Source: Diplonema japonicum (Eukaryota; Euglenozoa; Diplonemea; Diplonemida; Diplonemidae). From it: a stretch of 64,000 nucleotides of DNA. Location: assembly GCA_964019335.1 (NCBI GenBank), contig OZ025668.1, positions 638,525-702,524 on the forward strand, written 5' to 3'. The translations under genes were made by a program, and so were the position numbers. The notes under the pieces are model-generated. The model had not been told where the DNA came from. It saw nothing but the letters and a program-made list of their open reading frames with translations, and made no database searches. Positions 41,306 through 49,564 of this stretch are shown piece by piece (within the stretch, counting starts at the first letter, position 1; each line of letters starts with the position of its first letter).

Positions 41306-41740
41306 TCACCAACTTACTTTCTTTGACGCCCGTGTCGTTAGTATCTGAACAACTTCTATGAGGGTAGATGGTAGGATAAAGACGAAAAAAATATGCCAGA
41401 ATCTCACGTAATGAGAGGATAAGTAGTGGACGTTTAAGAGAAGAGCGGCAGCTACAGAGTGAAGGGGTATTTGGAGGAAAGAAGAAGCGGTGTTCAGCGT
41501 AGTGTAACCAATCATCATGCCGCCAAGGCATATAAGAACGCATGCAATGCTTAACCCAATTGCTGCTTTCGCACTCAAGGTAGTGTTGCTCGGTATTGTA
41601 GCTCCTTGCACAAACGAAGCTTGCAGATTACTGTCAACACCATCCATGCACATCAGTAGTGCCACAAGGTCGGAAATAGTGGCGATAAATCTAACCGGTG
41701 TCAGCACTTCCTGCAGCTTCCACCCAAACCCCGCAGGCAT
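41306..41740 (-). CDS. TMEM107: TMEM107-like ciliary transition-zone protein
   Basis: This 144-residue protein has four membrane helices: about 14-32, 60-82, 92-109 and 112-134. The start LTPVRFIATISDL and a luminal SNLQA just after helix 1 match TMEM107, whose human version has SNIQACL at the same place. The last helix FFVFILPSTLIEVVQIL is close to the animal 'FxFCSxxPAxxE' region, with its Pro and Glu kept. The end is a short basic tail (RASKK). TMEM107 helps place MKS-module proteins in the ciliary transition zone. It is a small, fast-evolving family, so the call rests on topology plus these motifs. Its neighbours BBS1 and a coiled-coil gene support a ciliary setting. Confidence 0.75.
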   Translation of the reverse strand: MPAGFGWKLQEVLTPVRFIATISDLVALLMCMDGVDSNLQASFVQGATIPSNTTLSAKAAIGLSIACVLICLGGMMIGYTTLNTASSFLQIPLHSVAAALLLNVHYLSSHYVRFWHIFFVFILPSTLIEVVQILTTRASKKVSW

Positions 41741-41818
41741 ATTCCCTCTTTAGATGTGATAACAACGGTCAATGAAGGCAATAGAATAGAACAATCTAAA
41801 CATAAAACAAAAATAGAA

Positions 41819-43009
41819 CTAGTGTGAAGGGCTCGAGGAGAGTGACAGCTGAGACCTGTCTGACATGTAGAGAGAGCGGCCTTTGCGACGGGCTTCTGAG
41901 AAAACGCGTTCAAAAAGCTCTCGTTCACTTACATGGGAATAGGTAGACTCTCCTTGAGAGTGACTGTCCTGTCTCCATCTTGCCTGTCCTGCTGGTCTTT
42001 CTGTGCTCTGGGGGCTGTCATACGAAGCACCGTCGCTTGTTGGTGCTCTCAGTTTCTTAGGGGTAAACCTCGAGATGTATTTCTTAAGTTCTTTGAGACT
42101 CGTTCTTTGACCAAACCTTCCTCTCATCCAGTGGGCAAGCTCTAACCATTGGCCATCCAAATAGTTATCATCCTCTTCTTCCAGTTTTTGCTCAGGAACG
42201 TTTAGCGGGGCTTTCATGTCGGGGTGTAAGTACTTCTCAGAGTCCCGTACATGCAACGCACGGTCGACATCCTTCTCCAGTGCTGTGAAGTGTCTCAGCC
42301 TGCTGCGGTACTGCTCTTTCAATTGAATCAATTGGTCGATGTCATACTCTTCCGGTGCACCGAGTAGCTCGGGGTCGTGTGCCTTGCGGTCACTCAATGT
42401 GCTTAGGAGATCCAGGGGACGTGTTGATGGTGAATCTTTCTTGTCAAGTTCTGCTTGCATCTTCAATTCTGCCAACTCTGCTTGTAAACCCAACAAATCA
42501 TCTTCCACCCCCTTCCTTGCCCGTTCGGCTTCTGCAGCTTTCGCCTCGAGTAGTGCAGTTGACTGATTTGATGAGGGTGGCGCCTCTTTGTTAGCTTTCA
42601 GCTTACTATTTTCTATTTCTAGCGTTGCAACTTTACCGGCTAGCATAGACAGCTTTGCAGAGAAGACCGTCTCCTTTTCATCTAAAACACTCATCAAATG
42701 TTGTTCACCTTCTTCCGATGTTGTTAGCCGTGCCTCCAGATCTTTGATTACGACACCCGCTTCGTCTATTTTCTGCCGCAGTAGCTCCACTTCACTCTCA
42801 TCGATATTAAACATTGGTGAGCTGACAAGCATTTCCTTGTTTTTCAATCTGCTAAGCTCGTCATCAAGAGCAAGCGAGTGACGCCGTTCTCTCTCCAGCT
42901 CGTCTTCATATACATCGAGTTGGCTCACAAGCTCTGATCTTTCCTTTTCGAGCAGGGCGACAAGCCCTATAAGTTCCCTTGCCTCTGCATCAGGGTCCAG
43001 TCCGATCAT
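41819..43009 (-). CDS. Coiled-coil protein of unknown family
   Basis: This 396-residue single exon has nearly continuous heptads at about 8-55, 66-140 and 150-195. A more compact segment follows (about 215-320) with EEYDIDQLIQLKEQYRSRLR and NYLDGQWLELAHWMRGRFG. The tail is Ser/Arg-rich. It has no signal peptide or membrane segment. Start ATG is at 43009. I do not recognise a named family. Position next to TMEM107 makes a ciliary or centriolar role worth testing, which is inference only. Confidence 0.7.
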   Translation of the reverse strand: MIGLDPDAEARELIGLVALLEKERSELVSQLDVYEDELERERRHSLALDDELSRLKNKEMLVSSPMFNIDESEVELLRQKIDEAGVVIKDLEARLTTSEEGEQHLMSVLDEKETVFSAKLSMLAGKVATLEIENSKLKANKEAPPSSNQSTALLEAKAAEAERARKGVEDDLLGLQAELAELKMQAELDKKDSPSTRPLDLLSTLSDRKAHDPELLGAPEEYDIDQLIQLKEQYRSRLRHFTALEKDVDRALHVRDSEKYLHPDMKAPLNVPEQKLEEEDDNYLDGQWLELAHWMRGRFGQRTSLKELKKYISRFTPKKLRAPTSDGASYDSPQSTERPAGQARWRQDSHSQGESTYSHVSERELFERVFSEARRKGRSLYMSDRSQLSLSSSPSH

Positions 43010-43205
43010 ATTTGTACCTTTGTGCTACTATATGTGGTGAATGAAAAAGAGGAGAAAGGATCGGTAAGAATGTGTTTTGCCATTTGTTCACGAGAAAAAA
43101 AATAGAATGGACGCGTTACCTTTGGGGCGTGCAGGATTTTTCTTTCCTCTTTACTCTTCAGTGTCCTTTTTTTTTTTTAAAGGAAATCGAAAATGGCCCT
43201 TTTTG

Positions 43206-43250
<45 letters not shown>

Positions 43251-43381
43251 CTAAACGCCCTTCCCTTAAGGATTAATGTGCGATAACAATAAGGGAGTAC
43301 CTATACTCATAGAAGAAACACTTTACGTTTACATTTACGAAACGTTTCCAAGTCTCCAGGTGCAAACGAATCACAAAGCCT
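43010..43381. repeat. Intergenic spacer with poly(T) run
   Basis: The spacer holds a 40-nt T-run at about 43209-43248 and a shorter one near 43170. There is no coding frame other than Phe-rich artefact. Confidence 0.7.
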
Positions 43382-45127
43382 CTACACACCAGTCAAAGAC
43401 CGGTCAGAAGAGGGGCGGGCTAGAATGTGTATGCCTTTGACTGAGAGGTTCATGGATAAGGAAAGCTCTGGCGACAGGAGGAGGAGCGGTGCAACGAAAT
43501 CAACTACACTGTCAGGCGTTGTTTCCTGTGGATCGACAAGGACAATGAGTCTAGCAACAGATGGGAAGTCATCAGTATACCTGGGTGCTTGCATCCCCAA
43601 TAGAACATTGGCAATCTTGGACTTTGCCTCTTCGGCATCTGTTGGAAAGGAGACATGACCCACACGAGACAGGCAGTTCTGCAGCAACCAGTCATTATTA
43701 ATGTTCTGCGTGTATGAAATCAGGAAGGCAACCTTCCTTCCTCTAGGCATTGCCTGTGCAAAAGCACTGTCACACATGACAGCCCTGCCCCCAGGGTCAC
43801 CGTTAGTAGAGTCGTAGACCACATGTGTCGTCTGAGAACCAAGTAGGTTAAGCACTGCAGCGTGTGTGCTCCGCTTAGCAGTCTTGAGGGACTTCCCCAT
43901 TTTACGTTCATTTGTATAAATTGAATCACGTTCTACAACAGCTGCCTGGTTTCTGCTCTTTAGTATTGCGGCAAAAGTGCTTTTTCCACTACCCGGTGGC
44001 CCAATAGGAATTATTGCACACCGCATCTCCCGCCTGAAATCAAAAACCTGCATCCTGTACTCTGTCCCCGGCATAAAATCGTAACTTTTGTACGAATTGA
44101 TATAGAACGCATCTGCGCCTGTTAAGAGCACTTCAGCATCCTGGTAGCATGTTCTCTCGTTGCAGGACACATAGATGATCTGCTGCACTTGCTTCATGTT
44201 ATATAACGACATTGCCGTTTCCTTAGCAAGTCCGCCTCTTCCAGAGTTTACAAGCACAACCATTTCTCTTTCGCTCTTCAGGTTGCACAGTTCTCTTGTG
44301 TAGTCCCACTTTGAAGCGACACGTTTCAGAGTGACTGTCTGGTCCACGTGGAGATTTGCTTTAACAGTACGTTCATAGTTCTTAGTAAGATCCTCGAAGA
44401 CGCGAGGGCAGTGCGGTAAGCAAACTATATTTTTAATACAGCTACTCATCTTATGTGGCATGCTGGCGAACACGGCATTCGAATCTCTTCCCATCAGCAG
44501 GAGGTCTCTTGCCCGATTCGCCTCTAGCAATGCATGCATGAATGCCCACAATTTGTTTTCCATGTCGTGGTTTACTTCTGAGAATGTGTCAGGTGATATG
44601 AGGTACTCATCACCCCATGGTGTCTTCTCTGTCAACCACTTACCGTGGACAATGATGTAAGCATCATCTTTCTTCGGTTTCACTTTAGATTCACTGTGCT
44701 GCAAAGCCATGCATTCTATCCCGCAATCCATAAGATCATGTACAAGCTGTTGCACCTCAGTGTCAATGAAGTCGGCGAGTTTTGCCTTAGAGCAGACAAT
44801 TAAGAATTTCACCATGAACATGCCTTTTCGGCTGCACTTCACACTCACTTCGTGCCAATAGTCAATCGAGATTGGGGATGCTGCTTGTATCCATTTACAC
44901 AAGCGCATGCACAAGTTGTTACACTCCTTAACTGCCAATGGAGACGTTTTCACTTCTCCTTTTTTAATGCTGTATGTCACCTTGTTCCGATATGCCGTTT
45001 CTTCACCTTTCTCTAATCTGGCTTCATCCGCCAGCAGCAAGTCAACTACATGCCGCACACGCTCCTCAACGTCCTCAGCTTGTGCCCGCCTGTTATTTTT
45101 CATCGTTTCACAAAATTTTCTTTTCAT
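43382..45127 (-). CDS. TrmA-like (degenerate) methyltransferase fused to P-loop kinase
   Basis: The start is the ATG at 45127 (MKRKFCETM), giving 581 residues; codons upstream are low-complexity. Residues about 50-365 follow the TrmA/RlmD uracil-5-methyltransferase layout: DEYLISPDTFSEVNHDM, a MKQVQQIIYVSCNERT block with the nucleophile-position Cys322, and the end FMPGTEYRMQVFDFRRE. But the SAM-binding LYCGxG is replaced by LLMGRDSNAVF (210-220), and the DPPRxG motif by VNSGRGG (293-299). Residues about 370-540 are a PNK/zeta-type P-loop kinase, Walker A GPPGSGKS (376-383), with ERDSIY after it. One half would recognise RNA and the other transfer phosphate; both halves together suggest RNA modification or repair. 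The methyltransferase may be catalytically dead. It is the leftmost minus gene of the array's 5' end. Confidence 0.7.
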   Translation of the reverse strand: MKRKFCETMKNNRRAQAEDVEERVRHVVDLLLADEARLEKGEETAYRNKVTYSIKKGEVKTSPLAVKECNNLCMRLCKWIQAASPISIDYWHEVSVKCSRKGMFMVKFLIVCSKAKLADFIDTEVQQLVHDLMDCGIECMALQHSESKVKPKKDDAYIIVHGKWLTEKTPWGDEYLISPDTFSEVNHDMENKLWAFMHALLEANRARDLLLMGRDSNAVFASMPHKMSSCIKNIVCLPHCPRVFEDLTKNYERTVKANLHVDQTVTLKRVASKWDYTRELCNLKSEREMVVLVNSGRGGLAKETAMSLYNMKQVQQIIYVSCNERTCYQDAEVLLTGADAFYINSYKSYDFMPGTEYRMQVFDFRREMRCAIIPIGPPGSGKSTFAAILKSRNQAAVVERDSIYTNERKMGKSLKTAKRSTHAAVLNLLGSQTTHVVYDSTNGDPGGRAVMCDSAFAQAMPRGRKVAFLISYTQNINNDWLLQNCLSRVGHVSFPTDAEEAKSKIANVLLGMQAPRYTDDFPSVARLIVLVDPQETTPDSVVDFVAPLLLLSPELSLSMNLSVKGIHILARPSSDRSLTGV

Positions 45128-47261
45128 TATTCCTTTATAGGAGATTAGGTTGATGAGTGAAGATCTAAAGAAATAAAAGTTAGTTTTTGAACTCTTTTCT
45201 GCTTCCTTGTGACAATGTGACAAAACCCAACTTGCGATGCAATGATGCAATGTCACACCGTGTATTCCTGTGGAATGAGTGCTTTGGCAGAACGAGGCAG
45301 AACATGGCAGAACAAGGAATTCCTTACCTTTTTTTATTTTTTCCTTCTTTTTTTCTCTTTCTTTTTTCAAGGCAAACTTATAGATAAAGACCCCACATTG
45401 GGCCACAAATGTGTGGTGAGTTGCTCACCCCCTACCCAAAAGTGAGTAAAGTGTCTGTTAAAGAAAAGCAATGATAGCAGTGTTGGGTTGTTCCCTTGAG
45501 GGAATTTGAGGGAATCCAGGGGAACAGAGGGAACTGAGAGAACAGAGGGAACGAAATTTTCAGAAGTGCCAAAAAAAGTGTTGGCATTTTCGTCCAGACA
45601 AGCTCATATAAGAAAAACATCAGATGTGTTTGCTGCTGACCTCCTTGAGTCATACACCTGTAGTGCCTGAACTGCCTGAAGTGGAAGAACAAATTGCAGA
45701 TGCTCAGGGTGACAAACAGGCAGTAAACTGCATGAGAACAGAATCTTGGTTACCCAGGGCACCAGCTGGGGTTGAGCTGCACACTGTATGCATTAAGGAC
45801 ACAACGTGGAACACAAAAGTGGCCAAGGTGCACCCCCTGTCACTGGTGACTGAGTCCCTCAAGGGTCTGGACCAACACTGCCACAGGTGGTGTGAGAGGT
45901 GTGAGAACACCACTGCAAGTTGAATGTGGCTGTGAACAATGCAGCTCTTCCTGGAGATTCTTTATTTTCTCCTCTGCAAGACACAACTTTGTTTGTGTGT
46001 CACACAGTAGATTTTGGGCTGACATGGTTTGTTTCTTCGAGTGCAAACACCTTCCATCACACACTGGAGGGAAGAAGTGCATGTCACCAGGATCCTGTGC
46101 ATACTCAACTGCTGCACCTGCCCAGCAAGGTTACCAATAACAGTCCCATCCCATGCATTCAGGACATCATTGTCATTGATTCAATGCCTGTCATCCAGCT
46201 TTTTCCAGAATTGGACTTTAAAGGTGGACCCCACACCTTTGTCAGCAATAAATGCTAGCATCTCTGCATATGCAAAGCCATTCTTCTTGCTAGTCTGCAT
46301 AAACATAGCAGCCTTGCAGGGTGTTTGGCTACACAGTTCACCAACTTTCTGGCTAAGCTGGGGTGAAGGGCTTCTTGATACTGATCCACTCCTTTTCTGC
46401 TTTTGAATAGCCTGAGAATTCTTCGGTTTTGGTTTTGGATCCAGTTTGTCCTTTTTAACTGGGTTTTTTTCTTCTCATGGAGGATAGTTCCTTTCTAAAA
46501 CAAGCACTCTCCTGCTCATAATGTTTATCTGCACATGTGTCACCATGTGCAGAACTGCCCTTGTCTCCATCTGGTGCAGCAAGGGCAGTTGAAAACATAC
46601 ACAATATTGCTACAAGCATAATCATCTTGTTTATAGTTTTTATCCTGTGGGCCTATCCTGTTGCTTTGGTTTGTAGCTTTTGCAAAAGGGTTCACCACCT
46701 GTGTAAGGAACTGCAGATCTGAGATGAAGGTCTTTTGTTTGTAGGAGGGGGTCTGAGAGAAGAAAGAGGAAGAAAAAAAAAAGTTTGTGAGCAGCAGCCT
46801 TATCTATCCCATTCACCCAAACAACCCAACTCGTTTACCCCCAGAAAAGAAGAAGAGGAAAAAAAGAGAACAAGTGTGAAATGGGAGGGAGAAAAAGAAA
46901 GGAGAGGGCTTGGCCAGCCAAAAAAAAAACTTTTGTCAGATTGACCAGTTTGACTACCCAAGGCATGTTGAGCAGCTGGCTTGTGAGGGGCCCAACTTTG
47001 GTGCTGACACCCCTGGCCAGCTCACCCCTGAGATAAACTCCTTACACTGGCCCAGTACAAACCCCTGATCACTGTTGTCTCACAGTGCTTGAGTGCCATC
47101 TCCAGGGCTGTCAGCTCTGCCTGGCAGCTGTCACCATATTGGCATGAGTCTCTGATCAGGTACCTGTGTAACATCTTTTCTTGTAGACATCTGTTTATAT
47201 GTTTGAACTCTGCAGCAAAAAAAAGGGGGGGATGTGGTGTTGTGGTTGTATCTTGTCTGGT

Positions 47262-47390
47262 CCGGTTCAGTCCAGTCCAGTCCAGTCTGGTCTGGTCCAG
47301 TCCAGTCTGGTCAGTCTGGTCAGTCTGGCATAATTGGGTCGAAATTCACACCAGATCCGGTCCGGTCCAGTCCAGTCTAGTCTAGTCCTA
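47262..47390. repeat. Pentanucleotide-like GTCCA/GTCTG repeat tract
   Basis: About 130 nt are built of GTCCA, GTCTG and TGGTC units in imperfect tandem, broken by one 30-nt non-repeat stretch. It lies just upstream of the LINE remnant. Confidence 0.75.
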
Positions 47391-47396
47391 ATTAGG

Positions 47397-47893
47397 ATTC
47401 ACCCATCACTGCCTGTGGCAAGATACACCCTTGGAGTGTATGGACCCACCCTGACAGCCAGAGACATTGCAACGTTGGAAGTAGCACACAACACAGCAGC
47501 ACACATCATAACAGGCTGCCTTCCTATGACACCTATCCAAGACCTCCTGAAAATAGCAAGGCTATGGCCAGTACAGGAGATGATAAAATACGAGACATCA
47601 TCTATGTATGTAGTGATGGGGCAGGAACAGCAACACTGGCTCTTTGAGGCAAGGAGCAGGGCAATCAAGGAGAACAAATTGAAGAAATACAAAAGAGCAC
47701 CTCTTCACCACTCGTCACCCTTTCCCCCATGGGAGTGGAGTCTGCTGGCACAACTGGATGTTGGAACAGAAGGGCAAGGCATTAAGAAGAAAAAGAAGGA
47801 TGAACAGAGGACATACAGAGAGGAAGTACTCCAGAAGCTGCCCAAAGCTGACATCACCATGTACACAGACAGATCTGTGGATTTTTTTTTTTA
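47397..47893 (+). pseudogene. LINE remnant: RT C-terminus and start of RNase H
   Basis: The frame encodes the segment found between reverse transcriptase and RNase H in I/Jockey-type LINEs: YTLGVYGPTLTARDIATLE, HIITGCLPMTPIQDLL and ARLWPVQEM. It ends DITMYTDRSV, a decayed form of the YTDGS start of RNase H (Gly replaced by Arg), then stops in poly(T). Upstream RT motifs are gone. It differs from the family at 54.8-63.4 kb, which has no RNase H. Confidence 0.65.
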
Positions 47894-48337
47894 AATAAAC
47901 CTCTTTTTTTTTAGGCTGGCCAGACCATTCTCTCTTCTTTCTTTTTCCCTCCTCCCAGCCAGGGGGGTGTGGGGGTGGGTGGGGGAAAGGGAAAACAGAA
48001 ATCAAAGAGTCAAAAAAAAGAAGAACACAAGCAAATCATAGCTTGCTAGTTTTTAACAGGTGCTTTCTCACCTTTTGGGGAGGGGGGGGTGAGTACTCAT
48101 ACCACAAAATTGTGGGTCCTTTATCTACAAGTATTTGCCAAAAAATAGAAGTGGGTTTTTTACCTCTCTCCTTTCCTTTTTTTTTCTTTCCCCTTTTCCT
48201 CATAAAACACTGATAAACACAAATGATAGAGGGAGGTAGGTGGGAGGGAGATGTTTTTTACACTTGTGAGGGGTTCCAATTAAAGGAGTGAGCAACACCT
48301 GGTCTGCCTTGGCAGTCAGAGCAGAGGAAAAAAATTC

Positions 48338-48828
48338 TTTGGGCACTTTTTTTTTGACCCATGACCATCTCACTTTCACTATTAGCCTCATTAAGGTCTA
48401 GAATAGGTATTTTTGAGGGAATTTTTTTTTTTTTTTGAGAAAAAATCAATTTAAGGGTGTTTTTGGCCACTTTTTTTTGGGAGGAAAAGCAATTTTTTTG
48501 GACACTATTTTTTTTTTTTTTCCAGCACCCCATGCACCCAATAAAGTACAGTAAAAAAAAGGGGGTCAATACAAAGAATGAGAAGGGTAAGTCATAAAGG
48601 AGAGAAAACCAACAGATAGACCATTACTAGGCCTGATATAGGCACCCTTATGGAAAAAAATCAATTTTTCTGAGGTAAAAACCACTTTTCAGGTGTTTTT
48701 GACCACTTGTTCATGTGAAAAATAGTTTTTTTTTTGGGCACCTTTTTTTTTGACCCCCAAACATCTCACTTTCACCCCACTTCACTAAATGCCTCTATTG
48801 AGGCCTAGGATAGGTACTTTTGAGAAAA
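48338..48828. repeat. Pair of diverged direct repeats, about 90 nt each
   Basis: Two copies, at about 48338-48425 and 48736-48828, share GGGCAC, a T-run, TTGACCC, CATCTCACTTTCA and the ending GGTCTAGAATAGGTA (second copy GGCCTAGGATAGGTA). The second ends exactly where the partial LRR copy begins. Confidence 0.7.
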
Positions 48829-48836
48829 AAAAATTA

Positions 48837-49326
48837 GAGAACCGTTCAGCTGGAGGAGCTTGAGAGCTCAGAAGTGGTTTCAGAGCTTGAGGAGCTTGTG
48901 ACAGCTGACCCTGAGCTGGTTCTGGTGGTGGAGGTGGGGAACTCGCCAGCTGTCGAAGTCTTGTCCATGAAGACGATGGTCCTTCCTTCCGGACTTCGGT
49001 TCCTCGTTGTCACCGACTCCATAGGCTGTGTTACAAGGATAGGCTCTTGGTTTCTTGAAGAGTGTGACCACCTGACGTCTGTTGATCTCATCCTCCCCAA
49101 TGTTTCCACCATTGATGAAAATCTTTTATATGAGTGCAAAAAACTAGAAACCATCAACTTGAATGCGATGACCAATCTTTCTTCCATTGGTGATGGCTTC
49201 TTGTTTGGGTGCGAAAAACTAGAAACCATCGACTTGAATGCGATGACCGGAACGCATCACTCGACTTCGCAAGACGCTCACAGCCTCGATTGGGATGAAA
49301 GCAATGCTCCAGAAGGGGAGTATTAA
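48837..49326 (+). pseudogene. Partial 5'-less duplicate of the UBL-LRR gene
   Basis: From 48845 the sequence matches the intact gene from 49830 onward with only a handful of differences over about 330 nt. It lacks the ubiquitin-like N-terminus. The match continues through the leader (SELEELVTADPELVLVVEVG) and about one and a half LRR units (to about 49247), then changes to unrelated codons (TGTHHSTSQ...) before a stop at 49326. No promoter-proximal ATG matching the intact gene exists; the first in-frame Met is mid-leader. It is either a dead copy or a sequence store for gene conversion. Confidence 0.8.
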
Positions 49327-49564
49327 CAGATAGACCCCCCCCTCCCATAGGGCGGCCCTCTAGCGGGGGCTTGTCCTGTACTCTGAGTTTAATAAATAGT
49401 TATTCGTCACCTTTTTCTTAAGATGTTCGTTTCACAGTAGGTTTTTTTATTTTCTGAGGTTCTTCTTCTTCATTTGACTCCTGCAGCCTTTGAGACAAAG
49501 CACACAGGGAAAATACATTAGAAAAAAAGAAAAAGAAAGAAAAAAAAAACAATATTAAAACAAC

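Larger units (their letters stand above)
45128..48836. other. Strand-switch region, no intact gene
   Basis: About 3.7 kb separate the all-minus array on the left from the plus-strand genes on the right, head to head. The part 45430-46730 has many short degenerate frames, for example around 45624-45923 (a CHRWCERC peptide) and 45920-46258; they look like decayed mobile DNA, family unclear. Short poly(T)/poly(A) and G-runs follow. The bidirectional promoter for both arrays should lie here; no core element was identified. Confidence 0.6.

Noticed and set aside
346-45127. Trans-splicing acceptors before each ATG
   Set aside because: Only a few starts (for example 18840 and 5239) have AG right before ATG, and no steady polypyrimidine tract is present on the coding strand.
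45128-45406. N-terminal extension of the TrmA-like fusion
   Set aside because: It is low-complexity Lys-rich sequence upstream of a good ATG.
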